Shown here one piece after another: positions 1-10,630 of a DNA stretch of 64,000 nucleotides. This DNA is from Diphasiastrum complanatum (Eukaryota; Streptophyta; Lycopodiopsida; Lycopodiales; Lycopodiaceae). The stretch is taken from assembly GCA_029204225.1 (NCBI GenBank), contig CM055112.1:22758578-22822577 (forward strand). Direction: 5' to 3'. A program made the position numbers and the translations under genes. The stretch's first letter is position 1; every line of letters starts with the position of its first letter. A model generated the notes under the pieces. The model did not search any database, was not told the origin of the DNA, and saw only the letters and a list, made by a program, of their open reading frames with translations.

Positions 1-249
1 CAAAAGGAATGTCTAGGAGCTTAAATCTCCAAATATATGTGGTTATCAACTTCAGCCCAATCTCAAAGGTAATTATCGACTTTGGCCCATTCTTCAATGT
101 AGTTATGAAATTTTGTCCATGGTTCATCAACTTCAGCATCTAATGGCTAAGCTTTTTGGTTCTATTCTCCAAGAGATGGCTAATAGTAAAAGCAGAGAAG
201 TATCATCTACATGCAATTGGGCAGGCCGGCCATTCTACACATTCTACAT

Positions 250-862
250 CAAACCACATTCACTCTTAGGTCCTTGATTGAGGAGGCTAAGTTTAAACAG
301 AACCGTGTTATTTGCTACATTGTGGACTTCAGATGAGAATTTGACTCTGTTACCAGACATCTTCGTATTCAACAACTACATGACCTCCAGTTTTCCCAGG
401 ATATCATTTTGGCTATCGTGACACTATATGAGAATAATTAGCTGTTTTCGATCTCCTGAGGGTGCCTTTGAGCAAGTCGGGCTCCGTCATAAAAAGCATG
501 CCTATGATGAGTCTAAAGGAAGGAGACTCGTTAATCTCCTCTTCAATTCCACTTCAGGCGCTTTTTGGTGTGGGTTCATTCCACGTGCTCCTCCCCCCTT
601 CCTATCCGACCTACAGTCTTGCACTGATTATGCGACCATTCTTTATACCATACACACTAACACTCCCATCTCCATCTCTCCTCGTCCTTTTGAGTTCTCA
701 CTTTTTACTTCTGAAATGGTAATAGCGGCCATCAAGGAATTGAAATCCCTTCATGCCCATGATATTGAGGATCTTGAATCTGAATTACTAATCCATGCTG
801 TTGATACACAATACATGGCTGTAAGTGGAAATAGTTATTTACAACTTAGGCATTTGATTTAA
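250..862 (+). pseudogene. LINE (non-LTR retrotransposon) ORF2 fragment, reverse transcriptase region
   Basis: Read in one frame, 253-435 gives a LINE reverse-transcriptase block: LIEEAKFKQNRVICYIVDFR, a stop, then EFDSVTRHL and a downstream helix ending LYEN. This matches the family's F-x-D-F-x-KAFDTV block (first catalytic Asp region); a stop replaces the conserved Lys. The frame then shifts. A second recognisable block, AIKELKSLHAHDIEDLESELL at about 717-795, normally lies N-terminal to the RT block in these proteins, so the order is scrambled by rearrangement or by two insertions. No full ORF remains. The LINE assignment rests on motif recognition and is fairly secure; the clade is not determined. 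Confidence 0.6.
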
Positions 863-1739
863 CTCTAAGAATGACAAAACACATAAGAACTATTATTGTG
901 CCAACTCTATCTCATTGTGTATCCATGATGCACACTCAAAGCCATTAGTTCAATGCATGGACAACAAAACGTCCTCCAATCTCAATGTGAGGTAAATCTC
1001 TCAAAGGGATGTGATTCGTTTTTATGCTCATAAGGCTTGAGTTCATCTGGAAAAATCTTTGTTGATCCCAAACTCATGGGACCTACTTCCACCTACGTCC
1101 TAGAGCAACAAGGATCCTGGAGGGGGGTTGTAGTTTCTCTCACTATATAAGCCAAAACTGTTTACAGCTGACATGGCTTATTGCTCTCACTGACATAAAT
1201 AAAAGCAAGACCATATCATTCCTTACTGAACTTGCTTCTTTTGATGAAATATTGACAATTCTGGTCTCGTCTAACTAACTAAAATTGCCCAAATGCCATC
1301 CCTGTTCATGTATCATTGACATATGGCCACATATTTGTGAAAGATATAATGCTACATGTACACTTATAGCTCAAGGATTAGTGGCTGGATAGTGTATGCA
1401 AGAAAGTCACACATTTAGCAGAATTAATGGATATCAAGAACAAATGTAGAGGCTGTTGGGAGGGATGCAGTCAAAACTACAGAACCACCAAGATTTCGAA
1501 ATCTTTTTAGGACAACAAACATCTAGAAAATCCTAGTCTTTGTATAATAAGGTGTAGGATAGAACATGGATCAAAGAAGAATGCAAAATCTGTACTCAGA
1601 TACCATAGTTGAGTAGGTTTTGTGAATCCATTTGACTACTCATATGGTCAGGTTATGCCTTTCACATTAGCCGAAAGTGGAGAACATTCAACATGCAGGT
1701 AGCAGACGTCAGTTAAAAAACTTATCTTCCTTTCTAGCT
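863..1739. other. No recognisable gene
   Basis: No coding frame, RNA gene or clear repeat could be recognised in this AT-rich stretch. It follows LINE debris and may hold more of it, unrecognisable by eye. Confidence 0.5.
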
Positions 1740-2193
1740 TCAGACAATATTCAAATAAAGGGAAGAGCATAACACAATACCTGGACGTTCAATCTGGCAA
1801 GACCTTCTGAATGATGTACTTGAATAAGATCGGCTCACAGATGCTTGTAAGCGATTCAAAGCATAAAAGAAGCTCAGCTTCTTAAAGCAAAGAATTTCAG
1901 GAGTATAAATTCTTTGACTTTGTAAGTTGAAACACCTGGTAGACTGCATTTTGATGACTGCAGTATCTTCCTACTTCAGTTTGGCCATTATTCTTTCGGA
2001 CTTCAATGATGGAGGGCTCCCATTGTGGATGTTTAGACATGATCAGAGGCATCACAATTCCATCTATCAGGTATTGAAGCTCTAAATTTTGGGATGCCTT
2101 CAGCAAAGATAATATTGCATCTTGCACAAGTCTTCTTCCATGCTCTCCTCTATTACTCCAAAACCACCACCAGCAACAACTTTCTGCTTCACA
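1740..2193 (-). other. Unidentified protein-like exon remnant
   Basis: On the minus strand an open stretch from about 2160 to 1900 reads as a plausible soluble protein. It contains GEHGRRLVQDAILSLLKAS, then LELQYLIDGIVMPLIMSKHP and a polar EVRKNNGQTE segment. A neighbouring frame at 1740-1870 continues in a similar helical style (SICEPILFKYIIQKVLP). The amphipathic helices resemble a helical-repeat protein, but I do not recognise the family. There is no convincing start codon, signal or splice context, and a frame change is needed to join the two parts. It could be a decayed host exon or a transposon segment. Confidence 0.25.
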
Positions 2194-2622
2194 GAATCAT
2201 ATCTTTAGCTTTGGCACGGGCTGATAAAATAGCAAAAAATTTCTGCAAATGAATTCTAAAAGTACCAACATAATCACTGCTAAAGAGCACAATGTATATC
2301 AATACTACATAATTACAGGCTGTAAAAAATATGTATAGAATCATGGAAGAAGTTATTGGTGCTGACACTCAGTCATTACTCCAAGAAAAAACTACAATTT
2401 AAAACTCTAACTTATTTCAACTCATTGATTATATTGACATACCATAATATATTGATGATAAGTCTAGGATAGTATGTAAATAATACAAAAAAAAGTACAA
2501 ATTTAGCTATGTATAGTTCAGCCATGAAAATTTTATAACGCCATCGTGCATAGCAGAGAGTCCAGACAACATGCTAAGACATCCCCAGGCTCATGTCTTC
2601 AAACCCCCCAAAAAAGTGCAGA
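2194..2622. other. No recognisable gene
   Basis: AT-rich sequence with no supported coding frame or repeat. Confidence 0.45.
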
Positions 2623-2832
2623 TTACAGTTCAAGTGGTGTGGTCAGAAAGTTAGCTTGTGCTTCCAATGGGCTATCATGGGGAAAGTGGTGTAGTAAGGA
2701 AATAAGGGCCTCTTGGTACGTCTTGATATAGGTATATGGAGAACCCTTCACAAAGGATGAGGAGTTTGGGGGGAAGTAGCAACTTGCAATAAAGAGATCT
2801 CTGTCCATGTCCATGCCAGTCTTGAGAGCCTA

Positions 2833-2835
<3 letters not shown>
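2623..2835 (-). pseudogene. LINE endonuclease-domain fragment
   Basis: The minus strand encodes MDMDRDLFIASCYFPPNSSS followed by FVKGSPYTYI. It resembles the strand-turn region of the APE-type endonuclease of plant LINEs, where a D-L-F-x-x-x-CYFPP-x-SS segment precedes the GDFN catalytic motif. The fragment stops before GDFN. It abuts the TC-rich tail of another LINE 3' end (2836-3990, same strand), suggesting one LINE inserted next to or into another. The assignment rests on one short block. Confidence 0.4.

Positions 2836-2888
<53 letters not shown>
2836..2888. repeat. (GA)n microsatellite, tail of a LINE 3' end
   Basis: About 53 bp of nearly pure GA on the plus strand (TC on the minus strand), with one interruption near 2875. 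It directly follows the minus-strand sequence ATTAATAAAA at the 3' end of the LINE remnant at 2889-3990, so it may be that element's tail rather than an independent microsatellite. Confidence 0.85.
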
Positions 2889-3990
2889 TTTTATTAATGT
2901 CTATCCAGTACCCGTAGGCACAAAAGACAAAATACAGTACATACAAGATAGGAGCAATGTCCATATGCGGACTTATTTCTAAAGAAACTATCTCTCTACC
3001 AAAAATCAACTGATGAAAAACAAAATGAATCAACAATCTCTCATCATGCAAGAAGGAGATGCAAGAGCTTAACCTCCCGCTCTGCTGAGGTACAAAGGCA
3101 AAAGCTTAACCACCCGCTCTGCTGAGGCAACCACTAAAGAAAAACCAAAAACACTAAGTGACTGATCTGAAAAAATGAGTGATAGGCTGTGAGGTGTGCC
3201 CTAAAGGCTGATGAGCGGCTCGGTGAGATGCTGAGGGTCGCCGTGAGGCTCTACCTGACGATGATGAACAAGCTGCTGCAAGTCTCGGTCTGGTAGATGA
3301 TCGCTGAGTCTTCACAGCCTTCTGTCGTGTCAGGATATCGATCTCATCCTCTGATACCTCCTCTCTATCCCTCTTCTGTAAGAAGAGTGCGATGAGAGTC
3401 TGGCTATAAACATCATCTGCCTCCGAAGGTAAAAGAGACACACGTAACGTAAACATCTCTCTCAATAAGAGTCCCACACACCTCGGGTCTGGATACGCCA
3501 AGAAAGAACCAAGGGATAGAGGAGTGTCTCTGTAGAGACAATAATAACGGCCTCTAATCTCATAATAGATAGGACGTCTAAAGATAAAATGTGACTCATC
3601 CTCCACCTCATGCATCGAGCATAACTGGCATTGTATATCCGCTGTGGCTTGGGGGTATCAGTATAACGGCCCATCTCAATAGCAAGTTGATGTGAGGATA
3701 CACGAAGCTGCCCAATACGGTAACGAAGACCATATGATAAAGTATGTGAAAGATATGACGGTAGGATAGGTAACCCCATACCATCTAGCTGTAGGAGATG
3801 AGTGCCGTAAAAATGCATCTTGACCCTCTCTGGATCTAGCTGTGACCACACTTCTGGATATAGCTACGATAAAGCTGACGTCGAATATTAGTAAGAGTCC
3901 CGTTAGGGAGAGCTGATATAGATACCCCCAGTGGCTAAGAAACTCAGAGACATCCTCAAACCATGACGACTTAGCCTGCTGCCTAAAGTC
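2889..3990 (-). pseudogene. LINE ORF2 C-terminus and 3' untranslated region
   Basis: The minus strand encodes the C-terminal part of a LINE ORF2 in at least three frames. One frame has RIGQLRVSSHQLAIEMGRYT. The next has a zinc-knuckle region, CQLCSMHEVEDESHFIF followed by RRPIYYEIRGRYYCL. A CCHC knuckle after the RT is typical of plant LINEs; here the last Cys (expected CP) is Arg. Further downstream on the minus strand (3154-3300) the reading becomes Ser/Arg/His-rich. At 3065-3132 a roughly 37-bp unit containing CCCGCTCTGCTGAGG occurs twice in the 3' untranslated part. The 5' portion of the element is missing. Confidence 0.6.
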
Positions 3991-4116
3991 CTTTTATTGA
4001 CTTGCTAATTCAACAAATCTCTATGTGATCATCGGGTTGGACTTACACACGCAAGGTGCCGAATCTCTCTCACTTATTAACTAGGGTTAGGATTGCCTCG
4101 GGATCCTTTCACAGTG

Positions 4117-5148
4117 TTCTTCCGTAAGTTTGCAGAGGACTATTCTAAAATTGCCACACCTCTTAACAACGTTTTGAAAGGGGTAAAAAGTCGGAAAGGA
4201 AGGCCTGGCCCTCCCACTAAATGGAATGAGAATTAGATGAGTGTTTTCAAAAACTCAAGCTTCTAATTGTCTCAGCTCCCGTGTTGAGAATAGCGGATCC
4301 ACATATTTCGTTCATCATTAATACTAATGAGAGTGATACGGCTATTGGAGGTCTTGTCTTACAGGAGGGCCAGCCCGTTGCTTTTGAGAGCAAAACAGTA
4401 TCCAATGCGCAAGTTAGATATACAACGCAAAAATTAGAACTTTGGCGATGATCCATGCATTGAAATCATGGAGGCATTACCTGTATGGTAATAGATTCAT
4501 GGTTAGCACGGATCAGCAACCTCTAAAATACTTTTGCAATCCAAATGATCTGAGAGGTCGTAAGGCCCAATGGGCAGAACTCATGCAGGAATTCGACTTT
4601 GAAGTGCGGTATATCAAAGGCACCACTACTCGGGTGGCTAATGCAATTAGTCGAACTTTCCTTCACATTGATCAGCACAGACTTTTATCTCTCCCTGAGG
4701 GGTCTTTGTGAGAAAGACCTGCATTTTGGACCAATCTAGAAGACGATTCTAGCAGTTTTCATCAAGCGAGACTAATTTACATGGTGATCAGTATAGGAGA
4801 AAGGATAAAAAGAGTGCTGATGACTTCTCTATCTGTAATGGACTGTTTTTCATGAAAGGGAAGATATGCGGACCCGATGTGGATGCTATAAAAAAGAAAA
4901 TTCTTTATGAATGTCATGACTCACCATGTGCGGGGCATGGCATCCAAGCATACATCATACTTTAGATTTGGTACAAAGGGATTTTTATTGGCCAAAACTT
5001 AAACCCTTTGTAGAATCTTATGTGGTCACGTGTGACCAATGCCAGTTGAATAAGGTCGAACGCCTTAAGGCTGGTGGATTGTTACATCCATTGGATATCT
5101 CAAATAAAAATTGGAATAGTATTTCCATGGATCTCGTGGTTGGGTTAC
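4117..5148 (+). pseudogene. gypsy pol part 1: RT end, RNase H, integrase zinc domain
   Basis: In order: FRKFAEDYSKIATPLN (RT thumb/connection, about 4120-4165); RNase H from about 4250, with FIINTNESDTAIGGLVLQEG (the usual catalytic DASD is NESD), the KLELLAMIHALKSWRHYL helix and STDQQPLKYF; then the end of RNase H, VANAISR. The integrase zinc domain lies at about 4890-5060, with CHDS, a GH-like site (the usual GHPG is rearranged by a frameshift), FYWPKLKPFVESYVVTC and CDQCQLNK. The integrase core starts with SMDLVVGL just before the nested LTR. Several frame changes and stops mean no functional protein. Confidence 0.8.
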
Positions 5149-5429
5149 TGTCATGCCCATGATTGGTCTCGGGTAGCGTGTCCATGCTAGAAATCGGGAG
5201 ACCATCAACCCGTAAATCAATTATATAGTTTAGATTCTAGTTATACTTGATCGTTTAAGAGAAGGATTACTTGTGTGATCAGAAGATCAAATAAGATCTT
5301 TATTTATATTTTGATAAGCAATCTCCTTGGAGAGGAAGTTATTCTTGATGGAGATTGAGTTATAGTAAGCACCGGTTATAGTCGTGCGTGCTTGTATACA
5401 ATTTTGAACCTACATCACTCATGTCAGTA

Positions 5430-5998
5430 GAGACTCGTACGATCAGGTTTCAGAAGGTAGCGGATTTCCTACATGATATGCAGGAAAGGCTACGGATAGC
5501 ACGTGAGAATGTCTAGTGTACCCAAGATAGGGAATGACATTATGCTAATCTGAAATAATCGCCTCGAGACTTTCAAATGGGGGTTTGGGTGTATTGAAGA
5601 ATCTCGAAGGATTCTAGTGTAATGCGTACCTGCAAGCATTACAAATTGTCCCCTACATACAGAGGACCGATTAGATCTTGTAAAAGATCAGATCCTCAGC
5701 TTACCAATTGGAACTCCCGGAAGGATCTCAAGTGCATCCAGTATTTCACGTAAGCCGACTCAAGAAGAGTCTACGTGAGGGAGAGCATCTGGGATCTGGA
5801 GATCAATTGGACTTGTTGGATGTATCATCAGGTGTATCTCAACTTGAACCCGAAAAGATCTTGGATACAAGAACTAAACGATTGAGAAATCGTATAGTTA
5901 CCGAGCATCTGGTTCAATGGAAGGGATGTATAGACGACGATGATTCCTGGGAACAGGAAGGAAGCTTAAGGAGGAACTTTCCCAATTTTAAGTTTTGA
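5430..5998 (+). pseudogene. gypsy integrase C-terminus with chromodomain-like tail (nested element)
   Basis: 5435-5570 encodes KVADFLHDMQERLRIAREN, the linker helix seen after the integrase core in gypsy elements. From 5708 an uninterrupted frame to a stop at 5996-5998 gives VHPVFHVSRLKKSL, then LEPEKILDTRTKRLRN, then HLVQWKGCIDDDDSWEQEG. The last part corresponds to the chromodomain-like module (L-x-P-x-x-I-L then Y/H-LV-x-WKG then D-x-SWE) that places the family among chromoviruses. The frame before 5708 has several stops. Confidence 0.75.
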
Positions 5999-6026
5999 GG
6001 ACAAAACTTGAATAAGGGGGGAAGAA

Positions 6027-6521
6027 TGTCATGCCCATGACTAGTCTCAGGTAGCGTGTCCATGCTAGAGATCCTTAGTCCATCAACCCGTAAGTTAATT
6101 GTGACTATAAGGAAATTGGGGCCCTTATGTGTACATGGTCATAATTAATGGTTGTAGGCCTAAACACCTGGTGGTGGAGTTGGTATGGGTCTTTCAGTGA
6201 GTCATTAGGGAACTGGATGATGTGGCCCAATTAGGCGGCAAAGGTGTCCAGTGAGGTGTCACATTGCACTACTAGTGGTGCATGGGCCTTGGAGAGTATA
6301 AGTATACCTATTGGGCTCTCACTAGTGGATGCTTGATTCTGTGATTAAAAGCTACATGCTGCTAGTGTGATTCCTCTTTCCATGACTGTGATTGATCCAT
6401 AGCTTGGGAGCTAGATCCGTTCGATCTAGGTTTGGTTGGGTTGGTTTATCAACCACCCGTTCACTTTGATGTTGCTTTGTTTGGCATGCTTAGGATAGTA
6501 TCCTGTGTGTAGGACTTTATA
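6027..6521 (+). repeat. 3' LTR of the nested gypsy element
   Basis: 495 bp from TGTCATGCCC (directly after the polypurine tract) to GGACTTTATA. It aligns along its whole length with the LTR at 7574-8075, sharing for example CACTACTAGTGGTGCATGGG. The LTR ends in TA rather than the usual CA in both copies. Confidence 0.85.
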
Positions 6522-7573
6522 GTTACCGTGGACAAATAAACAAGATGACGCAATTTGGGTAGTGTTCGACCATCTTACCAAATTAGCTACGCTTATTCCG
6601 GTAAAGACCATCGTGAAGGCTTTTGATTTAGCTTAGATATTTGTTGAGCGTCTGTTTAGGCTTTACGGATTACCGCGTGACATCGTGAGCGATCGCAATC
6701 CTAAGTTCACCGATCGCTTTTGGTTGGCCGTGTTCGTGAAACTGGAGACAACACTGAGCTTAAGTTCTTCTGATCATAACAAGACAGATGGCAAGACGAA
6801 AAGGACAAATCAAATGATAAAACAGATGCTTCGCGCATATGTTTCCCGATGGCAATCTCATTGGGAGAAGTATCTACCCTTGATTAAGTTTGCCTATAAT
6901 AGTAGTAAGCGTTTGACTATCGGTTATAGCCCATTCATGCTTATGTACGGTTTTGAACCTAGATCGCCCATTGCAGTTGAAACTCGATTGATCAAGTTTC
7001 ATAAAGTAGCGGATTTCTTACACGACATGCAAGAAATGCTCCAAATAGCACGTGAGAATGTTCAATGTGCCCAGAATAGGGACAGGCATTATGCTAATCT
7101 GAAAAGATCACCTCGAGATTTTCAAGTGGGGATTGGGTGTATTTACGAATCCCGAAGGATTCAAGTGTAATGCGTACTGGCAAGTATTACAAATTGCCCG
7201 CTAGTATAGGGGACCGTATAAAATCTTGAAAAAGATTGGATCCTTGGCTTACCAATTGGACCTCCTGGAAGGAACGCAAGTGCACCCAGTTTTTCACATT
7301 AGTCGACTTAAGAATAGTCTACATGAAGGGGAACATCTTGGTTGTGGAGATCGATTGGACCTGTTAGATGAATCTTCAGGTGTGGGTGTGGCTTGACTTG
7401 AACCCGAAATGATCTTGGATACCAGAACTAAAAGATTGAGAAATTGTATAGTTACCGAGCATTTGGTTTGATGGAAGGGTAGACGATGATGATTCATGGG
7501 AGCAAGAAGGCAGCCTGAAAAGAAACTTCCCTAATTTTAAGTTATAGTCAGGACTCGAATGAAAGGGGGAGAA
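6522..7573 (+). pseudogene. gypsy pol part 2: integrase core and chromodomain-like tail (outer element)
   Basis: The reading resumes after the nested insert with PWTNKQDDAIWVVFDHLTKL. It continues through a stop at TAG (about 6635) to LYGLPRDIVSDRNPKFTDRF (second catalytic Asp), then TDGKTKRTNQMIKQMLRAYV and the SHWEKYLPLIKFAYNSS block. The catalytic Glu of the family's GQTERTN motif is Lys here. After RRIQV at 7168 the frame is broken, but the VHPVFHVSRL-like and DDDSWEQEGSLKRNFPNF-like segments are recognisable to 7545. The polypurine tract GAAAGGGGGAGAA follows directly. Confidence 0.8.
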
Positions 7574-8075
7574 TGTCATGACCACGACTGGACTGATCTC
7601 GGATTATTATCCCGTTAGGAGGTCAGTAGGCCTACCTCGACCCGTAATTTAATCATAATTACGAGGGGTTTGGAGCCCTCATGTGTACATGGTCATAAGT
7701 AATGGTTGGAGGCCTATAACTCAAGATGGTGGATTTTTATGGGTCTATTAGTGACTCATAGGGGAACTGGATGATATGGCCCAATAAGGCTGTAGATGTG
7801 TCCAGTGAGGTGTCACAATGCACTACTAGTGGTGCATGGGCCTTGGAGGGTATCAATATACCCATTGGGCTCTCACTAGTGTATGCTTGATTTTGATGTT
7901 GGGAGCTACATGTTGCTGGTGTGACTCCTCTATCCTTGTGAGTGATTGATCCATACCTTGGGGGCTAGATCCATTCGATAGAGATTTGGTTGGGTCGATT
8001 TGTCCACCATCTGATTCCCTTTTGTTGCTTTGTTGCGGTTTGCTTAGCTATTGTATCCTTGGTGAGGGACTTTAT
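7574..8075 (+). repeat. 3' LTR of the outer gypsy element
   Basis: 502 bp from TGTCATGACC to GGACTTTATA, preceded by a polypurine tract. It is homologous to 6027-6521. The next bases are CTCTC; the matching left target duplication cannot be checked because the 5' end is missing. Confidence 0.8.
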
Positions 8076-9986
8076 ACTCTCTCTCTCACCTCCCTAGTCA
8101 AAGTGGAGAGATTATGCTTCCATAAAAACATCAAACACGCAAAAGGTAAATGTCACCTCTTCAATGCCTTGGTGACACCAATGGCCATGGATGCTATAGA
8201 GACAAGATTACTTGTTCCGATGGGGCAGCCTCTCATGTCTCCAAATCATTATGTTCTCACAAGTGATATGAGAGAAATCCTCGGTTCCTTAAAATTACAT
8301 CGGCAAATTTGCTATACCTCATTCAGGCAGATGCTATCTTTAAGGTGATAATATATCTTCAACAACTTAGAGATTATAAATTCTCATGTATGGGTGGTAG
8401 ATATCCTTACAAAGTTTTCACGTCATCTCAGAGGCTTCATGAGCTGGGCCATCACCTATCTTGGTACTCTTAGGTGAAGCACTTCTTGGAATCCTATGGT
8501 ATCTCTATATCCCATCTTCCGGAAAGCACACACTCATAAGACACCTTACTCTCTTTGGAAATCCTATGCTAACTACCGTTATAACTAAGAATAAAAAATG
8601 TGTTGCCATTTCCTTGGGATAACATCTACAACATGTTCCCAAGAAGTCCATTACTACTTCGATTAAACATGGAAATAGGCACATGTAATAAAGGTTATCA
8701 ACCATGATTATATTGATCAAATGGTCCAATTCAACTTGTACAGAACCCTACTTTGCTAGTTTTCCTAGGATACAATGTCTTACAAATACATTTCAAACAA
8801 GAAATAACAACACATCCCATATAATAATGCAATCTTTCATGGTCCATCGCAAACACCTTATAACATTATCAGCTAAGAACTTCATGTTAATATTCTAACT
8901 TATATCTGCTTTTTCTCCTTGGGTTGTTTCTATTAATTTGGTATGCTTTGATACCATGAACCTGACTTTTCTAGCAATTTCAGCGTTGGGCCAGGTATTC
9001 TCCATTAAACATACTTTTAGAAGCAAATGCAATGAATGGTAGAACAAGCATGAATTATAAATATCAAGGTGACCCATCTTAGTCATCGTAAAGATCACTA
9101 AAGGACAAGTATCTACTTAATAAATAAAGACTACTTTCCAAAAAAAATGTTCGTAGGCTTCATTTAAACTCCAAACTTGAGGATTGAATCAAATTGTTCT
9201 TTGTTTGATCACACAAATAATGCAATCTCTCCCCAATCAACCAGAGACCTGATCCCTTCCAAGCAGATCATAATAAAACTTTCATACGTCATGCCTATAA
9301 TCACTAAATCACTGCTTGCTTGTGACTTAGAAAAATAATATATCATGACTTAAAGAAATAATATATCAAGGCAAGAGAAGAAAGAAACAGTTCCAACAGA
9401 AATGCAATGCGTAGGAAATAATATTAATAGAATGCTTGTCATGGGGCAACAAAAGCATCCAAATATTACATGATAAGCATACTACTAAGTTGTATAATTT
9501 CGAATCAATAATTACACCCAACTCATGTAGTCAGAAAATGAGAGCCCAAATATCAAAACACAACACCTGAAAATAGAAGCCTCATGCATCCATCAGAGAT
9601 TTCCAGTAAGAGGTCGAAATGTATTTCCATGAATAATGCTTTGGACTTCAAAAGTCCAGTGGAGGAAACGACATTATTTGGGTGGTGGAATATCACTTCA
9701 TGAGAATGGCAACATTTACTTCATTGAAAGCCGGTGTTAAGGCGGCTCAAGGGCTTGTTGAGCCGTTATTCGGACTCATAACAGTTTCAAGTCACAAAAA
9801 ACTCAACACTCAGAGATACAGCTGAGACAAATTTTGCTGCTAGATGAAAATTCCGAGAAGGCTAGAACCTTTAGAACAATCACATGCAATGATTTAATAA
9901 AACGTGCCCAAGCTATTACATCAACGTCCAATAACTCATCACAAAACACAGCTATGGGGCTCAAGATGCAGACCCCGGCTCAGTAC
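8076..9986. other. No recognisable gene
   Basis: Short open frames occur here (for example on the plus strand to 8348 and on the minus strand at 8505-8729) but none resembles a known protein. Base composition is AT-rich throughout. I see no tRNA, LTR or simple repeat of note. Confidence 0.45.
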
Positions 9987-10025
9987 ACACACACACACTC
10001 ACTCACTCACTCACGCCCACACACA
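9987..10025. repeat. CA / CACT microsatellite
   Basis: ACACACACACAC is followed by four to five CACT units and ACACACA, a compound simple repeat. Confidence 0.8.
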
Positions 10026-10263
10026 GCAGGGAACTCCATTCCTTAAAACTTCCATAATTCTATGAAACTTGCATAATTTTATGACGACAGAGCTGTAAAT
10101 CAATTAGTAGGCGATGTGTTCTGATAGCATACTGATAGTTATGATGAAGAAAATCCAAAATTACCAAAGAAGCAAACCTCTATATGCTGCTCTCGCCTAT
10201 AGCAGGCAGCAAGAGAATTGGTGCTTTGAATTGCTGTTGTAGCTCATGTCCGTGAACATAAAT

Positions 10264-10264
<1 letters not shown>

Positions 10265-10309
<45 letters not shown>
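10265..10309. repeat. (GA)n microsatellite
   Basis: About 44 bp of GA with minor interruptions. The peptide of repeated RE residues that can be read through it is an artefact of the repeat. Confidence 0.85.
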
Positions 10310-10514
10310 TGAGTCTGTGTAATGATGAGCTTCGAGAAGTTTCAAATATAATTCTCGAAGGGGCCCCTCTAGATAAAGTGTGTGTGTGTTTTCTTTACCT
10401 TTTGGGGCCTCTCATCCAAACTCCAAACACGTGTGGTCCCTAAAGACACAACTGTGGGGCTTCGCATCTAAGCAGCACAGTGGCCATTGCCCCCGGTGCG
10501 TCCACAGCCACGAG

Positions 10515-10630
10515 TTTTTTTTTTTTTTTTAACTGGCTGCCCAGGCGCCACGTCTCTGGGCAACCAGAACAATACCCCACAAGCATTCATTCTTATGGGA
10601 TTCCTCAGGAGAGATACATAGGCAAACATG
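10515..10630 (-). repeat. Hairpin-tailed dispersed repeat, copy 1 (candidate SINE/LINE 3' end)
   Basis: On the minus strand the sequence runs through a stem-loop (10565-10535; arms GGTTGCCCAG and CTGGGCAGCC) and ends in poly(A) (poly(T) at 10515-10530 on the plus strand). A second copy at 33318-33425 has the same 31-bp hairpin spacing, the same flank (ATGGGATT then CAG then GAGA-ATA) and a poly(T)-rich run on the same side. Only two copies are visible in the window, so the family is a proposal. Confidence 0.5.

Larger units (their letters stand above)
5149..6521 (+). mobile_element. Nested Ty3/gypsy element, internally deleted, with target-site duplication
   Basis: It starts TGTCATGCCCATGA at 5149 and ends GGACTTTATA at 6521. 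It is flanked by GTTAC at 5144-5148 and GTTAC at 6522-6526, a 5-bp target-site duplication. The first about 70 bp (5149-5222) match the start of its own 3' LTR (6027-6521), so the 5' LTR is truncated. 5223-5400 is unassigned. 5430-6000 holds integrase C-terminal and chromodomain-like sequence, then a polypurine tract (AAGGGGGGAAGAA, 6014-6026) and the 3' LTR. Everything from gag to the integrase core is gone. The LTR and integrase tail resemble those of the host element, so they are the same family. Confidence 0.8.
4108..8075 (+). mobile_element. Ty3/gypsy chromodomain retrotransposon, 5'-truncated, split by a nested element
   Basis: This is the remnant of one gypsy element: end of the RT/connection, RNase H and integrase zinc domain (4117-5148), integrase core and C-terminal chromodomain-like region (6522-7560), polypurine tract (7561-7573) and 3' LTR (7574-8075). 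The two halves are separated by a related element at 5149-6521. Removing the insert plus one copy of the duplicated GTTAC restores an uninterrupted integrase reading, MDLVVGL then PWTNKQDD then AIWVV, which shows both halves belonged to the same element. The 5' LTR, gag, protease and most of RT are absent. Many stops and frameshifts mark it as old. Confidence 0.85.

Noticed and set aside
2830..3051. Minus-strand open frame ending in Leu-Ser repeats
   Set aside because: The repetitive part is the translated GA/TC microsatellite; the rest is LINE 3' untranslated sequence.
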